A DNA stretch of 64,000 nt, from contig OX442314.1 of assembly GCA_949358305.1 (NCBI GenBank), forward strand, positions 11,215,060 through 11,279,059. Reading direction: 5' to 3'. Below, piece by piece: positions 35,631 to 46,176 of the stretch. The notes below the pieces were generated by a model. It saw only the letters and a program-made list of their open reading frames with translations. It made no database searches and was not told the origin of the DNA. Within the stretch, counting starts at the first letter, position 1. Every line of letters starts with the position of its first letter. This DNA is from Strigamia acuminata (Eukaryota > Arthropoda > Chilopoda > Geophilomorpha > Linotaeniidae). A program made the translations under genes and the position numbers.

Positions 35631-36600
35631 TTAAGTGGTTACGTGTTCTAATATTCCTTGACAGATTAGATGTTCACATTCTGATCGCGGGAGAAAATGC
35701 TAGAAATAAATCAAATATTTTATTTCTGAGAAAAATAACTCGCATAAGGTAATTTAGTACCTGAGAATTCTTAATTAACATGACAACGGTTCCGTCCTCC
35801 GTCTCAAATTCACCAAAATCAGTCAGGCACCTCACCTGAAGAATTTATTATAATTTAAAACCAAAATTGATAAGTTTTCTGGAGAAAAATCTCAATTACT
35901 TCAATATAAAACGTCTTGGGCGGCTTTAATCCTTGCGTTAAGTCGAGAAAGGTTGTGTCTTCCGACGCTTCTCTCATGTAAGTTGCTAGATTTTTGCTGT
36001 AACGTTCAAACCAGTTCTTCTGAACACAAAAAAGCAACAAAAAATTTAAATAACCAAAAAATATGAGTGAATTTAAACGTTTTCCATACTTCAGATGGAC
36101 TCAAATTGGTCACAACTTCGGCCGGTAAGGCAATACCGAATTCCCAACGAAGTTCTCGAATTTTTTCCAGCCGATTGTGTCTAGAAAAGAAAAATTGTTC
36201 CAAAATGTTTCAAAGTTTCATTTTTAGATTGGATTTTACTCACACGTAAGTAAGCAAACATCTTTTGTTACGTTCGAGAACAGTGTGCCGTAATTGCACG
36301 CTGCGTAGTAAATTTAATTCACCAGATGTCGACGATGCTCTAAAATAATGTTAAATTATGTTTTTCTTTCGTTTTTCTGCCATTTTGTGTAGGAAACTTA
36401 CACGTCTCTCTGGTTTTGCTCGAACAGATTTTGCATTTCTTCAATGACACGTCGGATTCCATCCTCCTGAAACATAGAACATTATTTCTTGGTAATATTT
36501 TGTAGTTTTAATTTTTTTAAATATTTACATTAAAGGGGGGTATTACGTCCGTAGACCTCTTCAACTCTAACAACAATTCCAATGCTTTTTCGCCAATCAT
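35631..36600 (-). CDS. GINS1: GINS complex subunit PSF1
   Basis: Orthologue of PSF1, a subunit of the GINS complex of the CMG replicative helicase. Seven exons (36600-36529, 36466-36402, 36339-36244, 36180-36090, 36019-35900, 35835-35761, 35699-35631) give 195 residues, versus 196 in human. Landmarks in order are GEKALELLLELKRS, EDGIRRVIEEMQNLFEQNQ, RNKRCLLTYVHNRLEKIREL, WEFGIALP, YSKNLATYMRE, LKPPKTFYIEVRCL, DFGEFETEDGT, LIKNSQHFLPR and CEHLICQGILEHV. The start MIGEKALE was chosen by homology; an ATG at 36,616 upstream is out of frame. This is the expected single-copy layout. Confidence 0.95.
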
Positions 36601-37853
36601 TTGTAACAGCCGCCATTAACGTATTGCGCTCCAGCGCCGTGGTTTCGGCGGTTTCGGCTGCTGGTTGGATTGGGAAAAAAATTTTATTTTCTCCGTTTAC
36701 AAAATTTACAGTTTCCCGTAGAAAAGAAAATTCAAAATAAAAAAATCGTAATATAAAAGAGCAAGTTGCGAGACATCGTTATATAGTTTACGGTTATTGC
36801 CGCTAGGTGCTTGCAGTATTGCAAATTGGCGCTAACTCGACAAATTGGAGGAAAATTGGAGAATTGATACTAATGTTGACAATAATGATAAATTAATATC
36901 GATTCGTACAGGTTTTTTTGTTTTTAAACTCCTCGTTTAGGTAAGTTATTGAAATATAAGTATCTTCAATGAGACAATGAAGTATCGCTTTTTCCTTAGG
37001 CAAATACCACTCTACACGACGAGGAAAAGTGTCTTCACCTTTCCAGTTTTTCGTGTAAGTTATGTAGTTTTTTATTTTGAAATAGTGTATTTGCATGATA
37101 GGAACGTTTCACTTCCATTGTTAGGGACAGATCCAGAAAACGCACTTTAGGGGGCGGTTCAATTTTTCACACACAAAAATGAATTTTTTGCCCCAAAAAT
37201 TGAATTTTTGCTCCAAAAATTGAATTTTTGCTCCAAAAATCGAATTTTTGCTCCAAAAATTGAATTTTTGCTCCAAAAATTGAATTTTTGCTCCAAAAAT
37301 TGAATTTTTGCTTCAAAAATGAAAAGAAATGAAAAGAAAAGAAAGAGAAGAGTTGCGTCATTCTTAAAGCGCCATTATTGGCATTTGGCAACTGCGATTA
37401 AAAATAAAGGCTCATAAAAAAATCTCAAACCCAGCTTTACTTGAGGACAGCAACCTGATGTGCCGAGTCAAGGCCAAATACACCTTCACACGACGTCATT
37501 TCCGCCATTCATTAACAGACACAAGGAAAAAAATATAAAATAAACAAAAAAAATCACCACACAAAAACAAATAAAATACATAAAACCAGACGCAAAAATA
37601 ATAATAAATAATAACTTCTGCAACATATTTATCGAAACTTTAAACAATCCAATCAACAGTTGCGATCAAACCAAACCAAACCATCCCATTCACACTCCCA
37701 AGTCCCAACCCAGATTCACTTGTCAGTTGGCTCCAACCCACGCACCACTTCCATCCATTCATCCAATCCACATCACTTTAATCAACCTCAAATTAACCAT
37801 TTTAGAACAAGCCCGAGCGAGCCAAAGTGGGAACAACTCAGCCCCGAGGCAAA
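36601..37853. other. Intergenic region, GINS1 to LRR receptor
   Basis: Holds the GINS1 promoter (GC-rich near 36,620-36,660), a 20-bp minisatellite (listed separately) and the A/C-rich leader of the LRR gene. A 67-codon minus-strand frame at 36,893-37,096 has fairly protein-like composition, but no start context, family match or splice partner was found. Confidence 0.4.
37180..37322. repeat. 20-bp minisatellite
   Basis: Seven near-identical copies of TTTTGCTCCAAAAATTGAAT, intergenic. Confidence 0.9.
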
Positions 37854-39023
37854 ATGGAACGAACCCCACCCAACATGGTGTCCACGACCATTCTCTGCCT
37901 CCTCGCCATCGCAAACTTTGACCATCTGACCCGACCCGGAGTCGCCGCCGCCGCCAAACCGAAATCGCTGTGCCCGGCCGAGTTCAAGCATCACTGCACA
38001 TGCGGCAGCGCTTGGTATAACGAACGTCCCGACGTCTACATAACGAACTGCTCCAATTCGAACCTCGCCAGTGTCCAGGTGTTGGAAGAACTCCCCCCGG
38101 ACACCGAAATACTCGTGCTGACCGGCAACGACTTCGCGCATCTGCCCAAAAACGTGTTCGGACAAGTCACCGACTACGAGAAACTACACGAAATCGATTT
38201 GTCGCGCAACAAAATACGAACAATCGATCGCGGAAGTTTCAGCAGAAATGAGCGGCGAATTCAAAAACTGACTCTCAACGGGAACCAATGGACGCCCATA
38301 GATGGCGTGGATATTTTCAGCAATTTCGATAATCTTCGCGAATTGCATCTGTCGGATGCGTTTTCGGGCCATAATCGGCTAGATTTAATCACGACGATGA
38401 TCTCCGCATCGGAGCAGTCGCTCATATCGATTCAAGTACTCGATTTGAGCGATAATTCGATAGTCGATTTCGATAATGACGATTTTCTTTGTTATTTGCA
38501 AAGTTTGCGGATTTTGAATTTATCTAAGAACAAATTGACTCGAGTTTCGCTCAGTTCTCGGTGTATACCGAACGTTGTGTCGTTAGATTTGAGTCGGAAT
38601 CAAATCGTGACTTTGGATCAGAAGTCGATGTCGCTTATCGATACGTTGATCGATACGCGATTCGATTTAGCCGATAATCCGTTTCGATGCGATTGTGAGG
38701 CGATTGGGATGATTACCTGGTGGCAAAATTCGACGGCAGAATTGTTGGCGCCGGTTAAGTGTTCGGGACCGAAGCCGTGGACCGAGCGATATATAGATAC
38801 GATCGATGCGGCGCAAATCGAATGCGAGGGAACCGGGCCGAGTGTGGGGACTGTTGTGCTCATCGTTGTGTTGCTCGTGTTGCTCGCGCTAATTATCGGG
38901 TTGGCGATCGTGAATCGCACGACCGTTAGAAAATATTTTGTCACCACTACGAAGCCGATCAGAGGGAAATTCGAATATTCCGCTATTAGTGGAAGACAGG
39001 AAAACCCGGAAGTGGATGTCTAA
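37854..39023 (+). CDS. LRR transmembrane protein, TPBG/WAIF1-like
   Basis: Intronless gene for a type I membrane protein of about 389 residues, counted from the ATG at 37854 (MERTPPNM). In-frame ATGs at 37827 and 37875 are alternatives. The signal peptide lies around STTILCLLAIANF. The ectodomain has an N-terminal Cys cap (CPAEFKHHCTCGSAW), about six leucine-rich repeats (for example LHEIDLSRNKIRTIDRGSF and VSLDLSRNQIVTLD) and a C-terminal cap (NPFRCDCEAIGMITWW to AAQIEC). One membrane span (VLIVVLLVLLALIIGLAIV) precedes a ~36-residue tail ending EVDV, a possible PDZ ligand. The layout resembles trophoblast glycoprotein/WAIF1, a Wnt-pathway modulator. Orthology is likely but unproven, since many LRR receptors share this plan. 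Confidence 0.85.
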   Translation: MERTPPNMVSTTILCLLAIANFDHLTRPGVAAAAKPKSLCPAEFKHHCTCGSAWYNERPDVYITNCSNSNLASVQVLEELPPDTEILVLTGNDFAHLPKNVFGQVTDYEKLHEIDLSRNKIRTIDRGSFSRNERRIQKLTLNGNQWTPIDGVDIFSNFDNLRELHLSDAFSGHNRLDLITTMISASEQSLISIQVLDLSDNSIVDFDNDDFLCYLQSLRILNLSKNKLTRVSLSSRCIPNVVSLDLSRNQIVTLDQKSMSLIDTLIDTRFDLADNPFRCDCEAIGMITWWQNSTAELLAPVKCSGPKPWTERYIDTIDAAQIECEGTGPSVGTVVLIVVLLVLLALIIGLAIVNRTTVRKYFVTTTKPIRGKFEYSAISGRQENPEVDV

Positions 39024-40040
39024 AACTCGAAAAAAGTTTATTTTGAAAATTTCTGCCATATTAAATGTGATGTATAATGATAATTGATAACGATGATAAT
39101 TAAAGACAATTTTGTTGTAATACGAGTTTTGTAAGCAGTTTATTTAATAAAAATTTGTAAGCTTTTATTTAAATAGAAGTAAATCTAAATTTTAATGCGT
39201 GTACATGACTATAAATAAACCGCAAGAAAAAATTTAATAATCTGACATTTCCTGTTTTGATAATTGCCAGCTGTTTGCTAAATTTATTTTATTGTTAATT
39301 ATTTTTTAATAGTTTCAAAAGTCAAACGTTCCGCCATTTATCGTCTGCCAAAACACCACTCACTTGTCAGCGCCATCTGTGGAAGAAACATAACTTCATT
39401 TTTCTTTCGTTGTTTTCATTAAATTTTTGTCACAGAACTGTCGAAACACGCCAGTTAATTTATATTACTAAATTATTGATTTTTGTAGTTCGTTACACAC
39501 TAAACAAAATTAATCTCGGTGGATAGATTATTGTTGTAAATGAAGCATATTTATTTTTACATTTGTTTTAGAACATTTTATTTTTTTCTGCGATAAAATG
39601 TAGATACATTGATTAAAGATCGCTCGTGTTAGATGATGTAGCGATTCAGACGGTGTTCAATATGGTATTATTTCATTTGCTTGTCTCTAGATGACGGAAG
39701 CGATAAAGACAGTTTGTGATTGTGATGGAAAAACAGTGGCGCCATCTATGTTTCCAAGTTGCTATTAATTTGGGCGTGGTGAAGACGCAGAGTTTAAAAT
39801 TGACGTCATGATGACGTCACACCCGTTCGAAAACGAGGCTAAGGGGTATAAACAAACCCAAATAGCATAGAATTCTCAATACAATGTACGTAAAACCTTA
39901 TTATTTCTTTGGCAAACTTTATTTTAAAGATGAATTACACATTTTCAAACATTTTGTGTGATTATTCACATGTTTTTACTTGTTTTAAATCATTTTCTAC
40001 ATTTTTTCACTGGTTTAAAATGTTTTTTAGTTTGGCCATT
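39024..40040. other. 3' flank of LRR gene and start of repeat array
   Basis: AT-rich, with AATAAA-like signals near 39,146-39,152. At 39,735-39,770 a stretch (CAGTGGCGCCATCTATGTT) recurs in diverged form at 46,968, marking the left edge of the array-related sequence. No gene was seen. Confidence 0.45.
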
Positions 40041-40049
40041 TTTGTCTTT

Positions 40050-40640
40050 AGATCAGGGGATGGACTAATTGTCAGCTGTAGATTGTCGCGGCCTTCGCCC
40101 AACGATTTGTTGGCTATCGCCGTCGACTGTCGCGGCCATCAGCTGTTGCGTTCGACCATCAGCTGGCGATTGTTGGCCGAGAATCTGACAATTTTTGGCC
40201 GTCGCTGTCGACTGTCGCGGCTGTCAGCTGACGATTTTTGGCCGTCGCTGTCGACTGTCGCGGCCATCAGCTGTTGCGTTCGACCATCAGCTGACGATTT
40301 TTGGCCGTCGCTGTCGACTGTCGCGGCCGTCAGCTGACGATTTTTGGCCATCGCCATCGACTGTCGCGGCCATCAGCTGTTGCGTTCGACCGTCAGCTGA
40401 CGATTTTTGGCCGACAGCTGACAATTTTTGGCCGACAGCTGACAATTTTTGGCCGTCACTGTCGACTGTCGCGGCCGTCACTGTCGACTGTCGCGGCCGT
40501 CAGCTGACGACTGTCGACCGTCAACAATCGCCAGCAGCTGACGGCCGCGTCAATCTACAGCTGACGGCCGCGACAGTCGACAGCGACGGCCAAATATTGT
40601 CAGCTGTCGGCCAACAATCGCCAGCTGACGGCCACAAACG
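40050..40640. repeat. GC-rich satellite of CAGCTG/GTCGAC modules
   Basis: About 590 bp of imperfect tandem modules built from GTCGACTGTCGCGGCC, TCAGCTGACGATTTTTGGCC and CAGCTGTTGCGTTCGACC. The right end (40,545-40,635) runs in the opposite orientation, so the block ends as an inverted repeat. Base composition is far from its AT-rich surroundings. Long open frames on both strands are a by-product of periodicity. Confidence 0.85.
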
Positions 40641-40644
40641 ATTC

Positions 40645-41640
40645 TTCGGATCGCGCTCATTAGAATAAATCACATGTTGGGAAAAAAACATGATGACAAC
40701 TTTACGGCGGTGGGCAGTGTTCGAAATAAATAAATAAATTTTTTTACCGGTAGATGGTAATGAGTTCAACAACCTAAAGTAAAATTATTTTAAGCTTCTG
40801 CTTTCTTCGAGGCCCTGTTTTTTTCTTTTCGTTTTTTTAAGTATATATTTTCTGGTTTTTGCTATTGAGGTTTTTTCAGTGGATTTATTTACAGTTCTTA
40901 AGATTCCAGTTCTGTCCAACGTCCAACCCATTCCATCACTGTTATGAATTCGCAACTGTGCTAGAATTGGCACGATCTGCAGACCAACAATAACTTTTAT
41001 TATTCTCGCATTAAAATACAAAACGCTTCAAGATATAACAAATTTAATTTCTAAAAACGCAAGCCCAATACATCATAATTCCCAAAAAAAATATATATAA
41101 ATAATATCTTTTTAACTTAATTTCGAAACCAAAAGTGAATTATGAACAGTCGGTGGCGTAGGCGCATTCGGAACAGGCATGAGCGTAGCATGATCCACCG
41201 GCGAATGCAACATCTAGCCCAAAACCTCAGAAGCGGATGGCGACAGAAAGGCTCCTCAGCCAGGAGCCCAATGAAATTAAAGACACAAACCAGGAATGAC
41301 TAACGCGTAATACCATATCCCCACTGAATAAGTGCCCATTTCTCCACCACATCAGAAAAACTAGTTAAGGTGAGGTTCGCGGGGGGGGGTCAAGGTGGGG
41401 CGCTAGCCCCCCCTTTTTAGGAAAAAAAAGAAAAAACCCTAGCACACGCGAAAAACCAAGAAACAGCATTAGTCACTCCTGGATGAGGAGCCTTTCTGTC
41501 GCCAGGCGCTACTCAAAACCTCCGCACGATTCAACATCGTCGTCCGAATATTCCTCTCCAGTTCAAACAAAACGTCCTTGTGATATCACTATATTTGACC
41601 TACCATAGAATTGCATTTTATCACTTCATTGACTACGATA
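40645..41640. repeat. Array unit 0: gene-less deletion derivative
   Basis: The 3' flank of the orphan-gene unit (from ACGATTCTTCGGATCGCGCT to GATGACAACTTTAC, as at 42,126-42,194) is joined at about 40,700 directly to the 5' flank (GTGGGCAGTGTTCGAAA onward, as at 44,365). The ~2.2 kb between, including the whole coding region, is missing. The rest of the 5' flank follows that of unit 1, apart from a MITE insertion. Confidence 0.8.
41229..41513. mobile_element. Mutator-like MITE with 9-bp target duplication
   Basis: A 285-bp insertion. Terminal inverted repeats contain the exact 20-bp match GGCGACAGAAAGGCTCCTCA (41238-41257 versus its complement at 41483-41502), with looser ends outward. CAAAACCTC occurs on both sides (41220-41228 and 41514-41522) and only once at the paralogous empty site near 44,870. 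A 9-bp duplication is typical of MULEs. The interior is non-coding. Confidence 0.82.
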
Positions 41641-42617
41641 ATGACAATGTGACATTGTTGCACCATGCGTCATCATGACAGCGAAGTTTTAGCTAGTTTT
41701 TCTCGTGTACAGTACATTCGGATTCATTTTGTGGATTTGCAGTGAAGTTTCAGCAAGTTTTGCACTCGGGCGATAAATTCGGATTTTGGATTTGCAGTAG
41801 TTGAGTTTCAACAAGTTTTTTGCAGATAAATCAAACACGTTTTTTTGGACTCACAGTTCAGTTTCAAACATACCGTATGTTTTGTGCGTAAGAAATAAAT
41901 TCTTATACGTTTTTCGGATCTCTATTTCAGATTACGGTAAATAGGTTTTGCACGTGGGCAATAAATTTCGATATTCGTGCTTTGGAAGTGACTCGGTTAA
42001 TCGCCTATGAACACGGGACCACAATAAGATGGGGGCGGAGGGGCGACGGCCCCGGGTGCACCAAGCAATGGGCGTGGTGAAGGCGCCGGTAGTTCTAAAA
42101 TATCTGTGATTCTTTCTTGCTCCCAACGATTCTTCGGATCGCGCTCATTAGAATAAATCACATATTAGGAAAAAAACATGATGACAACTTTACTGCAACA
42201 TTAATACCGGCAGAATAAGTACAACAATGCGATTTTTATTCTTACGCATCCGTGCTCGTTTAAGAACAAACGTAGCAAATGAATTAAAGGTCCAAAACAA
42301 CTCACATTTTTGTTCTGGAATTATCAACAAATTGCGAAATATCATTAAATGAAAAATGAAAAATCGTGAAATTGGCTACCCCCTCATACAACCATTTTGC
42401 CCTTTTCGGATGGAATTTACTGTTTATTTAAATGCCACTGTTCATGATGAACGTTAATTTTCTGCAACAATACAAGTATAATGGTCAAATCAATTTTTTT
42501 TTAAATTGATATCATCAATAACTTCTACAAAATTACAATATTAATTATTATTGCAATTTGCAAACAAACAATAGTGTGTATTCGACGTCGACATATTCAA
42601 TAATTATATTTTGCTAG

Positions 42618-44078
42618 TTAATGATTGGCAAAGGCAAAAAGTTTAGATTTCAGCGCTTCCAAACATGATAAATCAGTTTGAAAAAGGCACTCTTCAGTCG
42701 GTTGCATGCCGCCTTCCGAATCATCATCGTAATCATCATCAGTTAATCTTCTGATATAATCAATCCCAAAATCACAAATATGTCGTTTAAAACGTCGCAA
42801 GGTGCCATCTGTTTGGAAAATTTCACGCAGAAACTGATCCAACACGGCTCCTCCGTCATTGACAACCATTAACACGCACGTGCGTATTTTCGATAACATT
42901 AAATTGTACTTCTTCTTTTCACCCGCACTATTCATCAGCATCTTAAGAAGATCAAAATCGTCATAGTTTAACAAATTCATCACACGAGAAGTTTGATCCA
43001 AAATGAACCATTTTAGTTCGCTTGAAAAACGGGTCCACAATCTTCGGAAAAGTCTTTTTTTCAGAAAACCAGCAAAACCACTCTGGCAAATATTATCTAA
43101 TTGCATAAAATAATGCATTGAGTAGTTTTCAACAAAATTATCAATCATATAGAACAAAGTGGAATGCAAAAAGTCATGCCAATATCTGTTTGACTTCAGT
43201 AGACTGTCTAGCAGAACGGTAAAATTAGTGTTCATCCATTCGCAATTGCTGAATGTCGATTTTAGTTGCTTTTTCGTAAAATGATTTAATAGAAAGAACA
43301 TGGTATCCGATGGGCCGTGCTGCAGACATTTCCAACAAAGATCTATGAATCGATTCCTCTCTTTCTCATCATCGTTAGTATCCCATATGTACTGTAAAAC
43401 TAAATCAAATTCACACTGAGCCGCCAGGCTGACAATACCGTTTATATTGCAGTCTTGGCCGTTGAATAATTTTCGAATTTTTGTTGCAAATTCAAACTTT
43501 TTCCTGGTTTCAGCATCCAAATTGAATTCGTCGTCGTAGTTGGTTCCTTTTAAAGCCAGTGGTAACTTTTCCCACAAAATTTTCACATAATTTACTAAAC
43601 AAAAATGACTAGCCAGATTGTAAAGAGTCCCATTGGTCCTCAAGGCTTCGCTGCTTTCGTCGTTGTAGAGTAAAACGAACGTTTCTTTTTTGTCAATTGC
43701 TCCATGAACCGTCCAAGCAATGTCATTAACAAAAGCGTACGAAGTGACGTTCTCAGTAAAAGTGAATCTTTCGAGATATTGTATCCATTCGTGTATCTGA
43801 ACACCAACTAGTGCAACGGCATTTTTTAATTCTTCCTTCAGAGTTGGAGGTAGATCCAGATTTGCTCCTTTCATTACTTCATCTTCAATTCGATGCCATT
43901 CCCTGGACTGCATAGTTTTCTTTTTTCCAAAAAAATTAGCTATTTTCAATTTAACCGCATCTTTTCGCCAAAACGAAATTGCGACAGCTAATAATGAGAT
44001 TTTCTCCAAGCTGGGGCACGATTTTGCTTCCTTCAGATTTCTTTGAACGAGAGCGTTTATTGTTTGGATTTTACCCAT
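42618..44078 (-). CDS. Orphan family protein, unit 1 (intact)
   Basis: I do not recognise this gene. It is an intronless 486-residue frame from ATG at 44078 and belongs to a family with members at 59180-60643, 61209-62666 (nonsense codon) and 46,177-46,437 (deleted). It opens MGKIQTINALVQRNL and has a conserved N-terminal block (SCPSLEKISLLAVAISFWRK), then EWHRIEDEVMKGANL, NDIAWTVHGAIDKKETFVLL, YNLASHFCLVNYVKILWEKL, RFIDLCWKCLQHGPSD, FFLLNHFTKKQL and DGGAVLDQFLREIFQTDG, with an acidic patch before the end. It is predicted mostly helical, with no signal peptide or membrane span. The repeated helix pairs recall ankyrin-like or other solenoid repeats and some large uncharacterised arthropod families; this is tentative. 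Upstream flanks are conserved between units and probably include the promoter. Confidence 0.75.
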   Translation of the reverse strand: MGKIQTINALVQRNLKEAKSCPSLEKISLLAVAISFWRKDAVKLKIANFFGKKKTMQSREWHRIEDEVMKGANLDLPPTLKEELKNAVALVGVQIHEWIQYLERFTFTENVTSYAFVNDIAWTVHGAIDKKETFVLLYNDESSEALRTNGTLYNLASHFCLVNYVKILWEKLPLALKGTNYDDEFNLDAETRKKFEFATKIRKLFNGQDCNINGIVSLAAQCEFDLVLQYIWDTNDDEKERNRFIDLCWKCLQHGPSDTMFFLLNHFTKKQLKSTFSNCEWMNTNFTVLLDSLLKSNRYWHDFLHSTLFYMIDNFVENYSMHYFMQLDNICQSGFAGFLKKRLFRRLWTRFSSELKWFILDQTSRVMNLLNYDDFDLLKMLMNSAGEKKKYNLMLSKIRTCVLMVVNDGGAVLDQFLREIFQTDGTLRRFKRHICDFGIDYIRRLTDDDYDDDSEGGMQPTEECLFQTDLSCLEALKSKLFAFANH

Positions 44079-44948
44079 TTCTATGTGAAGAATTCAAATA
44101 GATAATTAAATGTAGTTGAAAAAAGAACTGTATGAATATCGAAACTCACTGAATTAAATATAGACTACGTACCAACTCAAACCCGAAGGTTATTGCAACG
44201 AAGAAATTTCGTAGTGTTGAAAAGAATTCTGTCACAAGGTACAACTATTCTGTGAAAGAAAGAACTATAGGCATATTGTAATTTACAAATTCGAAGAACG
44301 TACGACGTACCACTTGTTCGCTTGGATCTCACTTGTCAGTAGATTTGCCGCCACCCCTCTGGTGGGCTGTGTTCGAAAGAAATTAAAAAAATGTTTTACC
44401 GGTAGATGGTAATGAGTTCACCAACCTAAAGTAAAATTATTTTAAGCTTCTGCTTTCTTCGCGGCACTGTTTTTTTTTTCTTTTCGTTTTTTTAAGTATA
44501 TATTTTCTGGTTTTTGCTATTGAGGTTTTTTCAGTGGATTTATTTACAGTCCTTAAGATTCCAGTTCTGTCCAACCCATCCCAGCACTGTTATGAATTCG
44601 CAACTGTGCTAGAATTGGCACGATCTGCAGACCTATAATAACTTTTATTATTCTCGCATCAAAACACAAAACGCTTCAAGATATAATAAATTTGATTTCT
44701 AAAAACGCAAGCCCAATACATCATAATTCCCAAAAAATGTATATATAAATAATATCTTTTTAACTTAATTTCGAAACCAAAAGTGAATTATGAACAGTCG
44801 GTGGCGCAGGCGCATTCGGAACCGGCATGGGCGTAGCATGATCCACCGGCGAATGCAATATCAAGCCCAAAACCTCCGCACGATTCGACATCGTCGTCCG
44901 AATATTCCTCTCCAGTTCAAACAAAACGTCCTTGTGATATCACTATAT

Positions 44949-45150
44949 TTGACTACCATAGAATTGCATTTTGACTACCATAGAATTGCATTTTGACTAC
45001 CATAGAATTGCATTTTGACTACCATAGAATTGCATTTTGACTATCATAGAATTGCATTTTGACTACCATAGAATTGCATTTTGACTACCATAGAATTGCA
45101 TTTTGACTACCATAGAATTGCATTTTGACTACCATAGAATTACATTTTAT
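44949..45150. repeat. 22-bp tandem repeat in unit 1 flank
   Basis: Nine copies of TTGACTACCATAGAATTGCA plus two bases. The equivalent place in unit 0 (near 41,598-41,620) has a single copy, so the expansion happened after the units separated. Confidence 0.9.
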
Positions 45151-45339
45151 CACTTCATTGACTACGATAATGACAATGTGACATTGTTGCACCATGCATC
45201 ATCATGACACTACTGAAAATGTAGGTAAAACCACAGACCTAAATACACTAGACTGCGAACTGAGGGATTGTGGGTAAGAAGCGTATGTATACAGGAAGTA
45301 ATACCAGTAGCGTAGCTGTCACTTCCTGTCAACGCTAAT

Positions 45340-45501
45340 GCTGGTGACACACGGCGCGTTTTGCGGCGCGAATCGCGTCGCCAAAATGGCGTCAGGTCGC
45401 ATCTGATTGGTTGCGATCAAAATCGCCGACCAAAAAGTACATGCACCAAGTACTTTCGCGACGCGATTCGCGTCGCAAAACGCGCCGTGTGTCACCAGCA
45501 T
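45340..45501. mobile_element. GC-rich fold-back MITE, PIF/Harbinger-like
   Basis: Inverted arms of ~43 bp start TGCTGGTGACACACGGCGCG at 45340 and end with its complement at 45501. TAA lies on both sides, which fits a 3-bp TWA target duplication. The centre is ~75 bp and non-coding. Superfamily assignment rests on the short duplication only. Confidence 0.7.
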
Positions 45502-45784
45502 AAGGCTGCCTGAAATCAGCATACAAGCAAAATTTCCAAACGAAAATGACTCGAATTTTGATGAAAATGAATCTAATTTGAAAATGACTGAAATTTTGAT
45601 GAAAATAACTCTAATTTGAAAATAACTGAATTTGAAAATGACTAGAAATTAAATTAAATTTACGAATTTCAGTTGCTAATGACTCTAAATTATATTTCAT
45701 TTACAAATTTAACCCGAAAATAACTCGAAATTTTATTAAATTCACAAATCTAAGACGACAGGAAGTTGGAGCGGATCAGTGACG

Positions 45785-45919
45785 CAGTGCTGGACTGGCC
45801 CGGCGGGCTACCGAGAGTTTCCCGGTGGCCTGTAGCCGCTGTGGCCTGTCCCGACTTCAATAATTGTGGCCCGGACACCCAGATATCCCGGCAATAAATT
45901 TGGTCCCAGTCCAGCCCTG
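45785..45919. mobile_element. hAT-like MITE
   Basis: A 135-bp GC-rich block with terminal inverted repeats CAG[TG]GCTGGACTGG. The CAGNG ends are typical of hAT elements. The expected 8-bp target duplication is not clear. Confidence 0.6.
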
Positions 45920-46176
45920 CAATGCCTCCTCCACTCACAAGCTGGGCCCAATGTAAAGTTTGCAGTCTAGTGTATTTTAGGTCTGTGGTAAAACCTAAGT
46001 ACAACCATTTTTTCTTACTTTTATTTTGAAATTGAATTATTATTGATTTTAATGTTAATTTTAAAAGTGAATGTTAATTTTCTATAATGGAAAAATCAAG
46101 TCTTTAATTATCATCAATAAATTCCCACAAAATTACTTAAAAACAAACAAATAGTATTATACCATAACTTAACATA

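Larger units (their letters stand above)
44079..46176. other. 5' flank of unit 1 and spacer with MITEs
   Basis: The conserved 5' flank of the orphan gene family runs to about 45,200 (TAGATGGTAATGAGTTCA, GTAAAATTATTTTAAGCTTC and a GATCTGCAGACC block recur at 40.7, 46.7 and 63.0 kb). Listed separately are a 22-bp tandem repeat and two MITEs. The sequence between them (45,520-45,760) is AT-rich with loose ATGACTCGAATTTTGATG-like repeats. No gene was seen. Confidence 0.55.

Noticed and set aside
36893-37096. 67-codon minus-strand frame with protein-like composition
   Set aside because: No family resemblance, splice partner or promoter was seen. It could be a decayed exon but cannot be supported.
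40050-40668. Several open frames on both strands in GC-rich DNA
   Set aside because: They follow the periodic satellite modules. Proteins are repetitive and mirror each other on opposite strands.
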